A stretch of DNA of 64,000 nt from JAVDCA01 sp035293985 (GTDB taxonomy: Bacteria > Pseudomonadota > Alphaproteobacteria > Rhizobiales > Xanthobacteraceae). This document shows positions 63,839 to 64,000 of this stretch, one piece after another. Both the position numbers and the translations under genes were made by a program. Under the pieces are notes generated by a model. That model was given only the letters and a program-made list of their open reading frames with translations, did no database searches and had not been told where the DNA came from. The stretch lies in NCBI GenBank assembly GCA_035293985.1, contig DATGLS010000007.1:119716-183715 (forward strand), in the 5' to 3' direction. Every line of letters starts with the position of its first letter. The stretch's first letter is position 1.

Positions 63839-63880
63839 TGCGCAGCCTGCATGGAGCGAAAGCGGAATGCGGTAGCGTCA
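63839..63880. repeat. Fragment of the GTAGCCCGCATGGA repeat
   Basis: GCAGCCTGCATGGAGCGAAA GCGGAATGCGGTAGC is the 5' half of the element at 43207-43285. Confidence 0.5.
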
Positions 63881-64000
63881 GGAGAGCAGGAAAGGAGGAT
63901 GGTCGTCAAACGAGCTGAAACCTTTCGTAGCGATCCAGAGGGTTCGACTCCCTCCCGACAAAGGCGAGCCAGCCGGTCGGAAGCGAGCCTTGCACGTGTG

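Noticed and set aside
63938..63954. T-arm-like GAGGGTTCGACTCCCTC near the right edge
   Set aside because: No matching acceptor, D or anticodon arms upstream and no CCA; not a tRNA, and not recognisable as tmRNA either.

Overview
The window is GC-rich, densely coded chromosomal DNA that looks like an alphaproteobacterium of the order Hyphomicrobiales (Bradyrhizobium/Xanthobacteraceae-like). The basis is an ActS/ActR (RegB/RegA-type) redox two-component pair, an MmcB-family repair protein, Bug-type tricarboxylate receptors, a CoxL-like hydroxylase subunit, a PHA depolymerase, and several families of intergenic palindromic repeats of the kind common in that order. No plasmid or phage structural genes and no CRISPR array were seen. 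Everything is read by eye; family names come from motif recognition, not from searches.

Layout. 1-7.5 kb: a type II secretion operon in order E(partial)-F-G-H-I-J-K-L-M-N/C-like, with overlapping genes; the secretin GspD is not in view. 7.6-11.9 kb: a secreted protein with a secretin-N-like (STN) domain, then two polysaccharide genes, one of which fuses a flippase-like membrane domain to an O-antigen ligase. 12-17.5 kb: a ClpX-type zinc-finger protein, a TPR-glycosyltransferase, a frameshifted LysR regulator, and an epoxide-hydrolase-type gene preceded by a truncated relative. 17.7-25.2 kb: a five-gene operon SWIM zinc finger - DUF5691 - MoxR ATPase - DUF5682 - VWA protein, related to E. coli yehQ/yehL/yehM/yehP and of unknown function; this is the most interesting system here.

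25.5-29.5 kb: a small mobile island with two immunity-like genes (one frameshifted), hairpin-rich noncoding DNA, a small conserved ORF and a large serine recombinase whose last codons run antisense through a tRNA-Arg(CCG) gene. A 12-nt direct repeat that includes the tRNA 3' end marks possible attachment sites. 29.5-41 kb: two further frameshifted genes (ABM-like, DUF4272), a Bug receptor with an HpcH/HpaI aldolase, a lone CoxL-like molybdenum hydroxylase subunit, a glutaryl-CoA dehydrogenase, an MFS transporter, MtnA and MmcB.

41-64 kb: ActS/ActR; an iron-type ABC importer (ATPase, binding protein, fused permease); a HbpS/GlcG-like protein; an ABC-2 exporter pair; PHA depolymerase; a YgjP-type metallopeptidase; Bcr/CflA and dicarboxylate transporters; a class V aminotransferase; a secreted glycine-rich protein with 13-residue tandem repeats; an SDR; a second Bug receptor; a class A PBP; a 54-residue His-rich secreted peptide with its own terminator; and an amidohydrolase plus Rieske ferredoxin. 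Four genes between 15 and 37 kb carry apparent single frameshifts, so either gene decay or sequence error must be considered there.
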